A DNA stretch of 64,000 nt from Hypericibacter sp050729195 (GCF_050729195.1 NZ_JBOHKS010000262.1:1-64000), one strand, 5' to 3'; counted from the stretch's first letter, positions 1-8,901 are shown. The notes: a model not told the origin generated them from the letters alone. Numbers and translations: made by a program.

Positions 1-729
1 AACGCGCTCGTCGCCTGCACGCTCTCCGAGATCATGCCGGACGGGGCCGTCGCCCGCATCAGCTATGGCGTGCTCAACCTGACCCATCGCGAGAGTCACG
101 AGAAGCCGACGCCGCTCGAGCCCGGCAGGTTCTATTCGGTCGGCATCCAGCTCAACGAGCTGGGGCACCGTTTCGCCGCCGGCAACAAGCTGCGCCTCGC
201 CATTTCGTCGTCCTACTGGATCACGGTCTGGCCGTCACCGGAGCCCGTCACCCTGAGCATCCGGACGGGCGCCAGCCGCATCGGCCTGCCCGTGCGTCCG
301 AAGCGCGCCGAAGATGCCGCCCTGGCACCGTTCCCGCCCTCGGAAGGCTCGACCAAGCTGCGCAAGACGATCCTGGAGGAGGGCGCGCCCCATCGCACCA
401 TCAGCACCGACGTGGCGACGGGCCGCACGCTCTATCAGCGTGTCGACGATACCGGGCTGTTCCGCGTCGACGATATCGACCTGACGATCCGCATCGTGCG
501 CGACCATAAATCCACGATCCTTCCCGACGATCCGACCTCGGCCAAGACCGTCACCCATTGGAAGCGCAGCTATGGAAGAGGGAAGTGGCAGGTGTCGGCC
601 GAGAGCTGGATCACCCTCACCAGCGACCGCGAGAACTTCAAGGTCACCGCGACCCTGGATGCGTTCGAAGGCGACCGGCGCATCTTCTCGAAGAACTGGG
701 ACGAGACCATCAAGCGCGATCTCGTCTAG
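1..729 (+). CDS. CocE/NonD-family hydrolase, C-terminal part (5' end outside window)
   Basis: The reading frame is open from base 1 and ends at a TAG at 727-729, so only about the last 242 residues are present. The fragment looks like the C-terminal beta-sandwich domain of the X-Pro dipeptidyl-peptidase/CocE/NonD family: an ALVACTLSEI-like strand, then a LTHR segment, a stretch describing organic-solute-like binding (LNELGHRF) and an SSSYWITVWPSP motif near residue 70. The alpha/beta-hydrolase core with its catalytic Ser-Asp-His lies upstream of the window and cannot be inspected. Family members hydrolyse acyl or peptide bonds N-terminal to proline, or esters. The next gene is an amidohydrolase 77 bp downstream on the same strand, so the two may be co-transcribed. 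Family assignment is by recalled motif pattern; substrate unknown. Confidence 0.75.
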   Translation, partial: NALVACTLSEIMPDGAVARISYGVLNLTHRESHEKPTPLEPGRFYSVGIQLNELGHRFAAGNKLRLAISSSYWITVWPSPEPVTLSIRTGASRIGLPVRPKRAEDAALAPFPPSEGSTKLRKTILEEGAPHRTISTDVATGRTLYQRVDDTGLFRVDDIDLTIRIVRDHKSTILPDDPTSAKTVTHWKRSYGRGKWQVSAESWITLTSDRENFKVTATLDAFEGDRRIFSKNWDETIKRDLV

Positions 730-806
730 GCTTTTCGCATCCGCCCTCATGCGGTCGTCGCGTGGGGGTGGATGCAGTCGGCTCCGCGGGTACGAACGAG
801 GGGGAT

Positions 807-2036
807 ATGGGCAAGACCGTTTCGACCTGGCTCAAGAATGGCCGCCTCTATGACGTGACGGCCGGCCGTTTCCAGGATGGCGATATCGAGATCCAGGGCG
901 AGCGCATCGCCTCGGTCGGCGGCCGTGCGCCGAAGGACGCGGGCGCGATCGATCTCGAGGGCGCCTGGCTGCTGCCGGGATTCATCGATTGCCATGTCCA
1001 TCTCTGCGTCAAGACCGAGACGGCCGATGTCAGCGGCCTCTGGAACAATTCCCTGCCGGGCGAGGTCGCGATCTATGCCGCCCGCGCCGCGCGGCGCACA
1101 TTGATGGCGGGGATCACCACAGCGCGCGACGTGGGCGGCTGGGATTATCACGAGATCGCCGTGCGCGAGGCGATCGATGCCGGCTGGATCGAAGGGCCGA
1201 GGCTGTTCTGCTCCGGCCGCATTCTCACCATCACCTCGTCGAGCACGCCCTATTATCGCGGCATGTATGAGGAATGCGACGGGCCGGTCGCCGTCCAGCA
1301 TGGCGCCCGGCTGCAGCTCGCCAAGGGTGCCAACTTCATCAAGCTGCTGGCGACCGGCGCCGTGACCTCGACGAAATATGAGCGCTCGGACGCCATCCAG
1401 TTCCGCCTCGAGGAGATCGAGGCCGCGGTCGCCATCGCCACGGACAACTTCACCTATGTGGCGGCCCATGCCCATGCCGACAGCGGCATCCGCAATTGCG
1501 TGCAAGCCGGCTGCCGCTCGATCGAGCATGGCAGCTTCGGCACACGCGAGACCTTCGAGCTGATGAAGGCCAAGGGCACCTGGCTGGTGCCAACCCTCTG
1601 CACCACGCCCGCCATGTTCCGTGACGAGAAGTTCGCGGCGAAGGTCCAGCCGCATATCCGCGCGCGTTACCAGGAGGTCAACGCGACGCGCGTCGCCAAC
1701 ATGAAGCTGGCGCGCGAGATCGGCGTGAACGTCGCTATGGGCACCGATTCCGGCACGCCCGGCAACCATGCCGGCGACAACATGCAGGAGGTCGAGGTGA
1801 TGGTGCAGGCGGCGGGCTTCAGCCCCGCCGAGGCGATGCGCGCCGCGACCCTGGGCGCGGCCACCATGATGGGGCAGGAGGGACAGCTCGGCTCGCTCGA
1901 GACCGGTAAGCTCGCCGACATCATCGCATTGCGCGCCAACCCGCTCGAGGACATCTCGGCGCTGCGATCGGTCGATTTCGTGATGAAAGGCGGCCGGGTG
2001 TATAAGCAGGACGGGCAGCCGACGGTGTTTGTGTAG
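807..2036 (+). CDS. Metal-dependent amidohydrolase (imidazolonepropionase/prolidase-like)
   Basis: A 409-residue amidohydrolase-superfamily TIM barrel. Visible metal-site residues are HVH at 63-65, a candidate carboxylated lysine K179 in GANFIKLL, histidines H221/H223 in AAHAHA, H241 in SIEHG and D314 in MGTDSG. This set fits the binuclear subtype that includes Xaa-Pro dipeptidases and related deacetylases. The small N-terminal beta-domain (residues 1-55) and a C-terminal KLADIIALR segment are also typical. I chose ATG 807 because it follows a GAGGGGG Shine-Dalgarno at 798-804 and begins where the family begins; the frame stays open further upstream but that stretch has no family character. 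The preceding gene is peptidase-like, so a peptide or amide substrate is a reasonable guess, not shown. Confidence 0.85.
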   Translation: MGKTVSTWLKNGRLYDVTAGRFQDGDIEIQGERIASVGGRAPKDAGAIDLEGAWLLPGFIDCHVHLCVKTETADVSGLWNNSLPGEVAIYAARAARRTLMAGITTARDVGGWDYHEIAVREAIDAGWIEGPRLFCSGRILTITSSSTPYYRGMYEECDGPVAVQHGARLQLAKGANFIKLLATGAVTSTKYERSDAIQFRLEEIEAAVAIATDNFTYVAAHAHADSGIRNCVQAGCRSIEHGSFGTRETFELMKAKGTWLVPTLCTTPAMFRDEKFAAKVQPHIRARYQEVNATRVANMKLAREIGVNVAMGTDSGTPGNHAGDNMQEVEVMVQAAGFSPAEAMRAATLGAATMMGQEGQLGSLETGKLADIIALRANPLEDISALRSVDFVMKGGRVYKQDGQPTVFV

Positions 2037-2118
2037 GGGGTCTCTTCTCTCTCGTGGCGTGTGAAAGAGGGTTGTGAAGAGTAGGCGAGGCGGAGAAGCC
2101 ACTCCATTGTCATCCCGG

Positions 2119-2190
2119 CGAAGGCCGAGATCCATGAACACCCAACACGCATAGTGGGGCTCGGTCCGTGGTCATGGATTCCGGCCTTCG
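2119..2190. repeat. Imperfect inverted repeat, CGAAGGCC...TCCATGA type
   Basis: The arm at 2119-2137 and the reverse complement of 2172-2190 agree at 17 of 19 positions, giving a stem with a loop of about 34 bases. The motif begins with TCATCCCGGCGAAGGCC, a sequence I know as a common dispersed intergenic palindrome in alphaproteobacteria. Its place directly after a gene end suits a REP/BIME-like role in RNA stability or termination. Confidence 0.7.
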
Positions 2191-2452
2191 AGCGTGTGAA
2201 AGAATCCACGGCCCCTCCTGGCCGGCTTCGCCGGCATCATCAAAGCGAAGAGCGGGCAAGGCCCGCGGGCGGGAGGGGCGGCGAGCGTAGCGAGCGGGGA
2301 GGGGAATGCTTGGCGCAAGCAAAACACCGACCATGCTTGGTCGGTATCCGCGCGGCACCCCTCCCCCTACCCCCTCCCGCAAGGGGAGGGGGCTCGGAGT
2401 TTTTCACTCCCTTTGTCGAGCCGCTTGATTCTTTCGCAAGCTCGAAGGCCGG
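2181..2452. repeat. Long inverted repeat flanking about 220 bp
   Basis: The 26 bases at 2181-2206 match the reverse complement of 2427-2452 at 24 positions (core CCGGCCTTCGAGC and GAAAGAATC). The enclosed segment is strongly purine/pyrimidine biased and includes the hairpin at 2370-2392. It could be a small non-autonomous element or two REP units in opposite orientation. No transposase and no target-site duplication were recognised. Confidence 0.55.
2370..2392. repeat. Perfect C/G hairpin with GCAA loop
   Basis: CCCCCTCCC at 2370-2378 pairs with GGGAGGGGG at 2384-2392 around a GCAAG loop. There is no long T-run after it, though TTTTTC follows some 10 bases downstream at about 2400. It may act as a terminator for the amidohydrolase transcript or simply be part of the repeat element. 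Confidence 0.55.
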
Positions 2453-2868
2453 CATGACGAGGGATAGGTATCGCGATCGACATTTCGGTCGCCAATCCTT
2501 TTCCTGATTGACGCCCCAGGACCGTTTCCCTATCTTCCGCGCCCACTGCTCCATTGCCGATGAGGACGACTTTGCCGTCGCGCTGACCGATCTCAGTGAC
2601 TCCCCGTTGCCCGGGTGAATCCGGCCGCAAGGCCTTTGGGATCCGTCCGGGCGCTGTCGTGCGGCAGGTGGGTGGGCTTGAGATCGGGAAGGCAGGATCC
2701 CCGGCTCCTTCGCCACCCGCCGAACGCCTCTCGCGATCGGCCTCTTCGGCGAAACCTCCCACCGGCCGTTTCATCTCCTCCACCGCCTGACCGTCGGTCC
2801 GCCATCACGCGGATCTATCTCCAGCATCCCGCCCTGCAGCACTTCCCGATCGGAAGGCTGTTATCGGT

Positions 2869-3528
2869 ATGCAATCCCTCTTGCAGGTCCAGTGGCGGGT
2901 GACGCCGCTGAAGACTCCCCGCCCTTGGCTCCATTGTCCGCGCTGCGATGCCCGGACGCCCTTCGTCAGCAGCGACAAGTTCCGCGTCAACGCCCAGAAG
3001 AAGTGCCTCGATGCCTGGCTGGTTTATCGCTGCGCCCATTGCGAGCAGAGCTGGAACTTCCCGGTGCTGGAGCGATGCCCGGTCAACGGCATCGAGCCCG
3101 CGATCTTGCATGCGCTGACGGAGAACGACGCGGCGCTCGCGTGGCGCCACGCCTTCGACCTGACGCGGCTCGGCCGGCATAGCAGCCAGATCGAGAGCTT
3201 TGCGGAGTTATCGGTCGAGAAGCAGTTGCTGTCGCCGCGCGATGGCGTCGCAACGCATGCCGAGATCGCGATCGCCGCGCCCTACGATTGTGGAGTCCGG
3301 CTCGACAAGCTCCTCGCGAGCGAGTTGGGGCTGTCGCGAAGCGCGATCGAGCGCCTGGCTGATGGAAAAGCACTGAGCGTCTTGCCGGCGAACCGTCGCG
3401 CGCTGAAGCAGATGGTTCGCGACGGGCAGCGGATCACCATCGACGTGAGGGCGCTGCCTTTCGCCGATCCATCCCTGTTCACGAGGGTTTCGGCGGGCCC
3501 GGCGATACCGGAGGCGCCGCGGCCGTGA
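2869..3528 (+). CDS. DUF1062-like zinc-ribbon protein
   Basis: A 219-residue protein without signal peptide or membrane segment. The N-terminal third has two CxxC pairs, CPRC near residue 24 and CAHC near residue 56, spaced as in a zinc ribbon. The C-terminal half contains an RLDKLLASELGLSRSAIERL segment that resembles the start of an S4-type RNA-binding helix pair. The overall order fits what I remember of the DUF1062 family, which has no established function. A nucleic-acid or RNA-related role is a guess from the zinc ribbon plus S4-like part. Its 3' end overlaps the convergent AI-2E permease gene by 50 bp. Start ATG 2869 has no strong Shine-Dalgarno. Confidence 0.7.
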   Translation: MQSLLQVQWRVTPLKTPRPWLHCPRCDARTPFVSSDKFRVNAQKKCLDAWLVYRCAHCEQSWNFPVLERCPVNGIEPAILHALTENDAALAWRHAFDLTRLGRHSSQIESFAELSVEKQLLSPRDGVATHAEIAIAAPYDCGVRLDKLLASELGLSRSAIERLADGKALSVLPANRRALKQMVRDGQRITIDVRALPFADPSLFTRVSAGPAIPEAPRP

Positions 3529-4573
3529 CGTCCTCGTCCATCCAGGCCTGCAGCAGCGTGTAGCCGACGGCGAGCACTGTCGGCCCGATGAAGATCCCGA
3601 TCAGGCCGAAGGCGATCAGGCCGCCGATCACGCCGGTGAGGACCAGCAGCAGCGGCAGGTCCGCGCCCATCTTGATGAGGATCGGGCGCAGCACATTGTC
3701 GAGGCTGATGGCGAGGACACTGAACACCAGCAGCACCGTGGCCCAGGTGTAGTCGCCCTCGACATACATCCAGATCACGGCGGGCGCCAGGACAAGGGTG
3801 GGGCCGATCTGCGCGATGCACATCATGAACATGAGCGCGGTCAGCACGGCGGCAAAGGGAACGCCGGCGATCGCCAGGCCGATGCCGCCGACGGCCGCCT
3901 GAACCAGTGCCGTCACCACCACGCCGAGGGCGACGCCCCGGATGGCCTGCGCGGCGAGCCTGACCGACTGGGCGCCGCGTTCTCCGGCCAGGCGATGCCC
4001 GAAGCGCAGGACCGCGGCCGCGGCGCGTTCGCCTTGCGCATACATGATCGCCGATATCGCGACCGTGAGCAGAAACTGGATCAGCACCATGCCGAAGCTG
4101 CCGACCGCGCCGATGAACCACTGCGTGACCATGGCGGCATAGGGCCTGACTCTTTGCAGCACGTCCTGAAGGCCGATGTCGGCGATCTTCTGCCAGGCGT
4201 CCACCGCCTTCGCGCCGATGAAGGGAAGATCGGCAAGCCAGGCCGGCGGCGGCGGCATGGTCATGGTCGCGATGGACTCCGCCCACTCGACGATGCGGTC
4301 GGAGTTTTTGACGATCGTGCCGATCGCGAGCCAGAAGGGCACGACGAAGACGAGCAACAGGGCGAGGGTCATGATGATCACGGCCAGGGCACGGCTGTTC
4401 CAGAGCCGGGCCTGGACCTGATGCATGATCGGCCAGGTGGCGATGACCAGCGTCGTTGCCCAGATCACCGCCGGCAGGAAGGGCCCGAGGATCCAGAGCG
4501 AAACGCCGATCAGGGCGGCAATGAAAAGAATGGCCAGCGTGATCCGAGTCAGATCATGCCTGACATCTGCCAT
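3479..4573 (-). CDS. AI-2E family transporter (YdiK/TqsA-like permease)
   Basis: A 364-residue membrane protein with about eight hydrophobic helices: a pair near the N terminus (residues 10-45), one near 65-90 ending in a charged loop, and a C-terminal bundle. Motifs typical of the family are the PFLPAVIWA segment in the first hairpin and the DNVLRPILIKMGADLP segment near residue 285, followed by GVIGGLIAFG and GIFIGPTVLAVG. Members export autoinducer-2 or work as Na+/H+ antiporters; the name does not establish the substrate. ATG 4573 is preceded by GGGGAAG. The gene converges on and overlaps the DUF1062-type gene by 50 bp. A proline-rich tail (PPVSPGPPKP) ends the protein. Monocistronic by layout. 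Confidence 0.88.
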   Translation of the reverse strand: MADVRHDLTRITLAILFIAALIGVSLWILGPFLPAVIWATTLVIATWPIMHQVQARLWNSRALAVIIMTLALLLVFVVPFWLAIGTIVKNSDRIVEWAESIATMTMPPPPAWLADLPFIGAKAVDAWQKIADIGLQDVLQRVRPYAAMVTQWFIGAVGSFGMVLIQFLLTVAISAIMYAQGERAAAAVLRFGHRLAGERGAQSVRLAAQAIRGVALGVVVTALVQAAVGGIGLAIAGVPFAAVLTALMFMMCIAQIGPTLVLAPAVIWMYVEGDYTWATVLLVFSVLAISLDNVLRPILIKMGADLPLLLVLTGVIGGLIAFGLIGIFIGPTVLAVGYTLLQAWMDEDVTAAAPPVSPGPPKPS

Positions 4574-4727
4574 CGTCGCTTCCCCCGCTCTTGCCGTCCC
4601 ATAGGGACGGCGTTATCGCCGGGACGGATGATACCGAGGATTGGGGCGAAGCCTTAGAGGATTCGGTTTCCTTCCCTTGTGCCTCCCACAAAGGGAGGAG
4701 GTCGGAATGTCTTCCTGGGGATCGCGT

Positions 4728-6260
4728 TTACTCCAACCCCTTCTTGCCGATCTCTTCCTTCCGCCGGGCCATATAGGCCTGGAGCGCCTCGCGGCGGTCG
4801 GGGGCGAGCGGGGGTGGCTGGTAGCTCGCCAGCAGCGATTTCCAGATCTTGAGCGCTCGTTGCGTGGCGTCGAGGCTGCCGGCCTCGCGCCAGTTCTCGT
4901 AGCTGCGCCAGTCGGAGAGGAGCGGCTGATAGAAGGCCGTCTCGAACCGCTCCATCGTATGGGCGGCGCCGAAGAAATGGCCGCCGACGCCCACCTCGAC
5001 CTGGGCCGAGAAGGCGATCTGGTCCTCGTCCACGACCACAGGCCGCAGGAACTCGCCCATCATCTGCAGCATCTCGGCGTCGAGCACCATCTTCTCGAAG
5101 GAGGCGCAGAGCCCGCCTTCCATCCAGCCGGCGGCGTGATGGATGAGATTGGCGCCGCCCATGATCGCCGACCAGATCGACATCTGGCTCTCATAGGCCG
5201 CTTGCGCATCGACGGTGTTGGAGGCGTTCACGTTCGAGGTGCGGTAGGGCAGGTTGTAGCGCCGCGCCATCTGGCCGCCGGCGAGGACCGCGCGCGCATA
5301 TTCGGGCGTGCCGAAGGCGGGGGCGCCCGATTTCATGTCGACATTCGAGGTGAAGCCGCCATAGAGCGCGGGTGCGCCCGCCTGCACCATCTGGTGGAAG
5401 GCGATGCCGCCCAGGGCCTCAGCGTTCTGCTGCACCAGCGCGCCGGCGAAGGTGACCGGGCTCATGGCGCCCTGGAGGGTGAAGGGTGTCACGATCGCGG
5501 GCTGGCGCGAGCGGGCGAGTTGCATCAGCCCCGCCGCCATTTCCTTGTCCACCCGGCGTGGCGAGTTGATGTTCACGACCGACATGATGCCGGGTTCGGC
5601 CGCCAGCGCGTCGGGCTCGACGCCGCGCGCGATCGCCACCATCGCGATGGCATCGACCAGGCGCGTGCGCCCGATGGCGCGGCCGAAGAAGGGCCGGTCG
5701 GTCAGAGTCAGGAAAGCAAAGACCGTGTCGAGATGGCGTGAATCCGCCGGCAGATCCATCGCCTCGACTGGCGTGCCGCCGCAGCAATGGAGCACATTCA
5801 GGGACTGCTCGAGGCGGATCAGGTCGCACTGGTCCTGATAGGTGCCGGGACGCCGCCCCCGTTCCAGATCCGAACAGTTGGGCGGACCGCCGACGCCGCA
5901 GAAGATGATCTCGCCGTCGCCCACGCCGACGCGTCGCTCGGGATTCCAGCTATGGATCTCGGCCTTCGACGGGGCAAGGCCGATGAAATGCTCCACCACC
6001 TCGCGCGGGTAGCGGACCATGCCGCTGTCGAAATCGACCTTGGCGCCGTTGCGCGCCAGGATCTCGAGCGCCTCGCGGTTCTGGAACTCCATCCCGAGAT
6101 CCCAGAGCAGCCGCAGGCTCGCCACATGGATCCGCTCGACCTGGTCTTCATCGAGGATCTCGACGGGGCGCATACGATTGACGATCCGCCGCCAGGAAAG
6201 CTGGTGCGGATGGCCCGTGCGCCGCTCGCGCATGCGCCGATCGCGTCCGGATTCGGTCAC
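4728..6260 (-). CDS. MttB-family trimethylamine/betaine-type methyltransferase (non-pyrrolysine)
   Basis: A 510-residue protein of the trimethylamine methyltransferase MttB superfamily. The N-terminal arginine-rich MRERR segment, the LSEE/ILDEDQVERIH-type helix, a GGPPNCSDLE loop and a C-terminal KIWKSLL...ALQAYM segment agree with the family. The frame has no in-frame amber codon, so it belongs to the large non-pyrrolysine group, whose characterised members demethylate glycine betaine, proline betaine or carnitine to a corrinoid protein. No corrinoid protein lies in the window. I take GTG 6260 as start because AAAGGACA lies 8-15 bases before it and it sits 14 bp after the stop of the flavoprotein upstream; the frame is open further upstream but overlaps that gene. 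It is the last gene of a three-gene operon. Confidence 0.85.
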   Translation of the reverse strand: MTESGRDRRMRERRTGHPHQLSWRRIVNRMRPVEILDEDQVERIHVASLRLLWDLGMEFQNREALEILARNGAKVDFDSGMVRYPREVVEHFIGLAPSKAEIHSWNPERRVGVGDGEIIFCGVGGPPNCSDLERGRRPGTYQDQCDLIRLEQSLNVLHCCGGTPVEAMDLPADSRHLDTVFAFLTLTDRPFFGRAIGRTRLVDAIAMVAIARGVEPDALAAEPGIMSVVNINSPRRVDKEMAAGLMQLARSRQPAIVTPFTLQGAMSPVTFAGALVQQNAEALGGIAFHQMVQAGAPALYGGFTSNVDMKSGAPAFGTPEYARAVLAGGQMARRYNLPYRTSNVNASNTVDAQAAYESQMSIWSAIMGGANLIHHAAGWMEGGLCASFEKMVLDAEMLQMMGEFLRPVVVDEDQIAFSAQVEVGVGGHFFGAAHTMERFETAFYQPLLSDWRSYENWREAGSLDATQRALKIWKSLLASYQPPPLAPDRREALQAYMARRKEEIGKKGLE

Positions 6261-6274
6261 GAGGGGTTGTCCTT

Positions 6275-7435
6275 TCAGGCCTGCGCCGACGCGCTGGCGA
6301 ACGCGTCGGCCTGGATCCAGCCCCGGTCCCGGCGCCAGTCCGGATCGAGATTGGCGAAACGATCGAGGCGGCAGGAGGTGAGGTCGGCGAAATCGCACTG
6401 GCCGCGCAGCACCAGCTCGGCGATGGCGCGGCCGCTCGCGGGCGAGAGTCCGAAGCCGATGCTCGACATGGTCGCGACCACCGTGTTGGGATAGGTCTTC
6501 AGGCGATCCAGGATCGGCCGCCCGTCGGGCGTGTTCTCGACGATGCCTGCCCAGCTGCGGATCATGCGCACATGCGCCGCCTTCGGAAAGAGCTCCAGCA
6601 GGCGCCCGGCCAGATTGCGCGTCAAGGGCGTCGTGGCGGCGCGGGCGCCCTGCGGCGCATCCTCGAGCCATTCATGCGGGCCGCCGCCGAAGACGAGATT
6701 GCCGCGCAAGGTCTGACGGCCATAGAGCGCGTTGCCGTCAGTACCGCCATACTTCATCAGCGGCAAGGGCTCGGTCACGATCATCTCGGCGCGGGCCGGT
6801 GCCACAGGAACCTCGGCCCCGAGCTGCGCGGCAATCGGCCCGAGTTGTGGTCCGGTCGCGATGACGAGGTTGTCGCAGCCGAACTCGCCGCGGTCGGTCG
6901 TGACGCCGGTGACGCGTCCGCTGCTGGTGAGAAATCCGGTCACGGCACAATGCTGCAGGATGCGGCCACCCAGATCCTGCAAGGCCCAGGCATAGGCCTG
7001 GACCGTGCGCTGCGGATTGGCATGGCCGCCATAGTGATAGAAGGCACCGCCGATGACATTGTCGCCGGCGAGCGGCACCAGCTCACGCACTTGGTCCGGC
7101 GTGAGCAGCTCGGCCTTGAAGCCCTGGCGCGCGGCGATTGCCATCTGGCGCTTGAACATCTCCATGTTCTCTTCGGTCAGGCCGATGCGCACGCGATAGG
7201 GCTGGAACTCGGTGGGATAGCCCAGGAGCTCGTCCATCTGCGGCCAAAGCCGCTGCTCCTCGAGGAAGAGTGGGCTGAAGGAATGGCTGGCGCCGCCGCC
7301 ATTGCGGCCCGAGGCCTCCCAGCCGACGATGCCTTTCTCGAGCACCAGCACTTCAGCGCCCTGGCGTGCGAGCCACCAGCCAGCGCTCAAGCCCGTCACG
7401 CCGCCGCCGACGATCACCACCTGTGCGCCCTTCAT
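6275..7435 (-). CDS. FAD-dependent oxidoreductase, DAO family (sarcosine/opine-oxidase beta type)
   Basis: A 386-residue glycine-oxidase/sarcosine-oxidase-beta-type flavoprotein. The dinucleotide-binding VIVGGGVTG motif is at residues 7-15, an E for ribose binding follows near 33 (VLEKG), and an ASGRNGG segment near 43 is typical of DAO proteins. Near the C terminus, RSWAGIVENTPDGRPILD and SIGFGLSPASG form the second FAD contact. Such enzymes oxidise secondary or tertiary amines or amino acids. It sits 8 bp after the larger flavoprotein gene and directly before the MttB-type gene, which points to oxidative demethylation of an N-methylated amine. Start ATG 7435 gives the nucleotide-binding motif its usual position. 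Confidence 0.87.
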   Translation of the reverse strand: MKGAQVVIVGGGVTGLSAGWWLARQGAEVLVLEKGIVGWEASGRNGGGASHSFSPLFLEEQRLWPQMDELLGYPTEFQPYRVRIGLTEENMEMFKRQMAIAARQGFKAELLTPDQVRELVPLAGDNVIGGAFYHYGGHANPQRTVQAYAWALQDLGGRILQHCAVTGFLTSSGRVTGVTTDRGEFGCDNLVIATGPQLGPIAAQLGAEVPVAPARAEMIVTEPLPLMKYGGTDGNALYGRQTLRGNLVFGGGPHEWLEDAPQGARAATTPLTRNLAGRLLELFPKAAHVRMIRSWAGIVENTPDGRPILDRLKTYPNTVVATMSSIGFGLSPASGRAIAELVLRGQCDFADLTSCRLDRFANLDPDWRRDRGWIQADAFASASAQA

Positions 7436-7443
7436 GGCGGGCC

Positions 7444-8901
7444 TCACTTGATCGTCCAATAGGGATCGAACTGCCCCTCGATGCCGAACCACACATCCCA
7501 GCCCGAGCGCATCCCGGGATGCTCGTGGCCGTCCCGCAGCACCGAGAGCGGCAGCGGACGCAGCGGCGGGCGATAGCTCGGCAGCGGCACCGCTCCGGGC
7601 TCGATGCCCCCGGCGAGCGCCAGCAGCGCCGTCACCTGCTCGCGGCAGCGCCGGCCCTGGCAGGCTCCCATGCCGGCGCGGGTCAGGCGCTTGATCTGGT
7701 CCTGATTGACGGGGCCGTCCGCCAGCAGCGTCTGCAGGCTCCGCGCGCGAAGACCGGCGCCCTCGCGGTCGAGATAGCGCGGGGGCCTGACATCGAGCAG
7801 GTCGCGCCGCGTGACCTCCTCGCATTGGCAGACAGTCACATCGAGCCCGCCGGCGGCGAGAGCCGCCCGGGTCCAGCTTTGCAGCCGTCGCGAACCATCC
7901 TCCTCCGAGGCGATGCCGGCGCAATCGCCGATCGCGAAAATTCCTTCGAGCGATGTTTGCCCGTCCGCGCTGAGCAGCGGAACATGGCCGCCCTGATTCT
8001 CGCGATAGGTCAGTTTGCAGCCGAGCTGATCGAGCAGCTCGATATTGGGCACGGCACCCAGCGCGAGGCAGATCGTGTCGCAATCGATCATGCGCCCGCT
8101 GCCGGCGATGGGCGCGAGGGTGGCATCGAGAGCGACGATCTCCACACGCTCGACACCCGCGGCACTGCCCTCGGCGCGCGCGATCATCGAGGAAGCATGG
8201 AGCGCGATGCCGGCCGCCTTCACCGCTTCGATCACGTCGTTCGGCGCCGAGAAAACAGGAGCGGCCTCGACGATGGCGACGACGTCAATCCCGCTGTGCT
8301 TGGCATCCAATGCCGTTTCGAACCCGAGCCGACCGCCACCCAGCACGAGAATTCTTCGGCCGGCAAAGGCGCGGTAATGATGGGTGAGGGCGTGCAGGGC
8401 CGCCGCCCCCATGACGCCGGGCAGCTCCCAACCGGGGAAGGCGAAACCCAGATCGCGGCGGCCGGCCGCAACGATGAGCTTGTCGAAGCTCGTCAGCCAG
8501 GACCGGTTGACGTCGGCGAGCGCGACCACCGGTTTCGGCAGGCCATGCGCGGTCGGGCCATTGACGAACCCAGCCCAGGCGGTCACGCCGAGCCGCACAT
8601 CGACACCGGCTTCAAAGGCCTCATCAAGGCGCGGGTGCGATTGAGCGATCTGGTCGAGCGCGCGGCCCTGGTTCTGCACCGAGCCGTCGGCGCGCTGGCC
8701 GAAATGGAACGGGACATCGAGGCCGAAGAGGGCGGAGTCGAGCGGATGCTCGTCGATCAGGACGGTTTGCGCGCCGGATCTCGCCGCCTCGATCGCGGCG
8801 GCCATGCCGGCCTCGCCGGCGCCGATCACCAGGACGGCGGCATGTTCCGCGATCTCGGGCGTCTTGCCGCCGATGGAAAAGGGATCGGTGAAGGCGCTCA
8901 T
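7444..8901 (-). CDS. NAD(P)/FAD oxidoreductase with BFD-like [2Fe-2S] domain (HcnB/OoxA-like)
   Basis: A 485-residue two-dinucleotide-binding-fold flavoprotein. The first GAGEAG is at 27-32, a second LVLGGGRLGFE lies near residue 190, and the FAIGDCAG motif precedes the C-terminal domain. Cysteines C358/C360 (CQCEE) and C414/C419 (GACQGRRC) form a BFD-like [2Fe-2S] site, as in the A/B subunits of opine oxidase, hydroxyproline dehydrogenase and cyanide-forming glycine dehydrogenase. In those enzymes a small ferredoxin-type third subunit is encoded next door; none is found here, because the short frame just upstream has no cysteines. It is the first gene of the minus-strand operon and probably transfers electrons for the DAO subunit. 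Start ATG 8901 has no clear Shine-Dalgarno. Confidence 0.85.
   Translation of the reverse strand: MSAFTDPFSIGGKTPEIAEHAAVLVIGAGEAGMAAAIEAARSGAQTVLIDEHPLDSALFGLDVPFHFGQRADGSVQNQGRALDQIAQSHPRLDEAFEAGVDVRLGVTAWAGFVNGPTAHGLPKPVVALADVNRSWLTSFDKLIVAAGRRDLGFAFPGWELPGVMGAAALHALTHHYRAFAGRRILVLGGGRLGFETALDAKHSGIDVVAIVEAAPVFSAPNDVIEAVKAAGIALHASSMIARAEGSAAGVERVEIVALDATLAPIAGSGRMIDCDTICLALGAVPNIELLDQLGCKLTYRENQGGHVPLLSADGQTSLEGIFAIGDCAGIASEEDGSRRLQSWTRAALAAGGLDVTVCQCEEVTRRDLLDVRPPRYLDREGAGLRARSLQTLLADGPVNQDQIKRLTRAGMGACQGRRCREQVTALLALAGGIEPGAVPLPSYRPPLRPLPLSVLRDGHEHPGMRSGWDVWFGIEGQFDPYWTIK

Larger units (their letters stand above)
2037..2868. other. Repeat-rich spacer without a convincing gene
   Basis: No convincing coding frame lies in these 832 bp. 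The left half holds a composite of inverted repeats (2119-2137 with 2172-2190, and 2181-2206 with 2427-2452) and a C/G hairpin at 2370-2392, described separately. The right half (about 2500-2868) is anonymous sequence running up to the start of the DUF1062-type gene; short frames there lack family resemblance and good ribosome sites. Confidence 0.6.

Noticed and set aside
558..806. Upstream extension of the amidohydrolase frame, overlapping the CocE-type gene
   Set aside because: The extension has no homology-like character and overlaps a real gene in another frame; ATG 807 has a good ribosome site and the correct N terminus.
6261..6671. Upstream extension of the MttB-type frame
   Set aside because: It lies wholly inside the DAO-type flavoprotein gene on the same strand in another frame; GTG 6260 is well placed after the stop.
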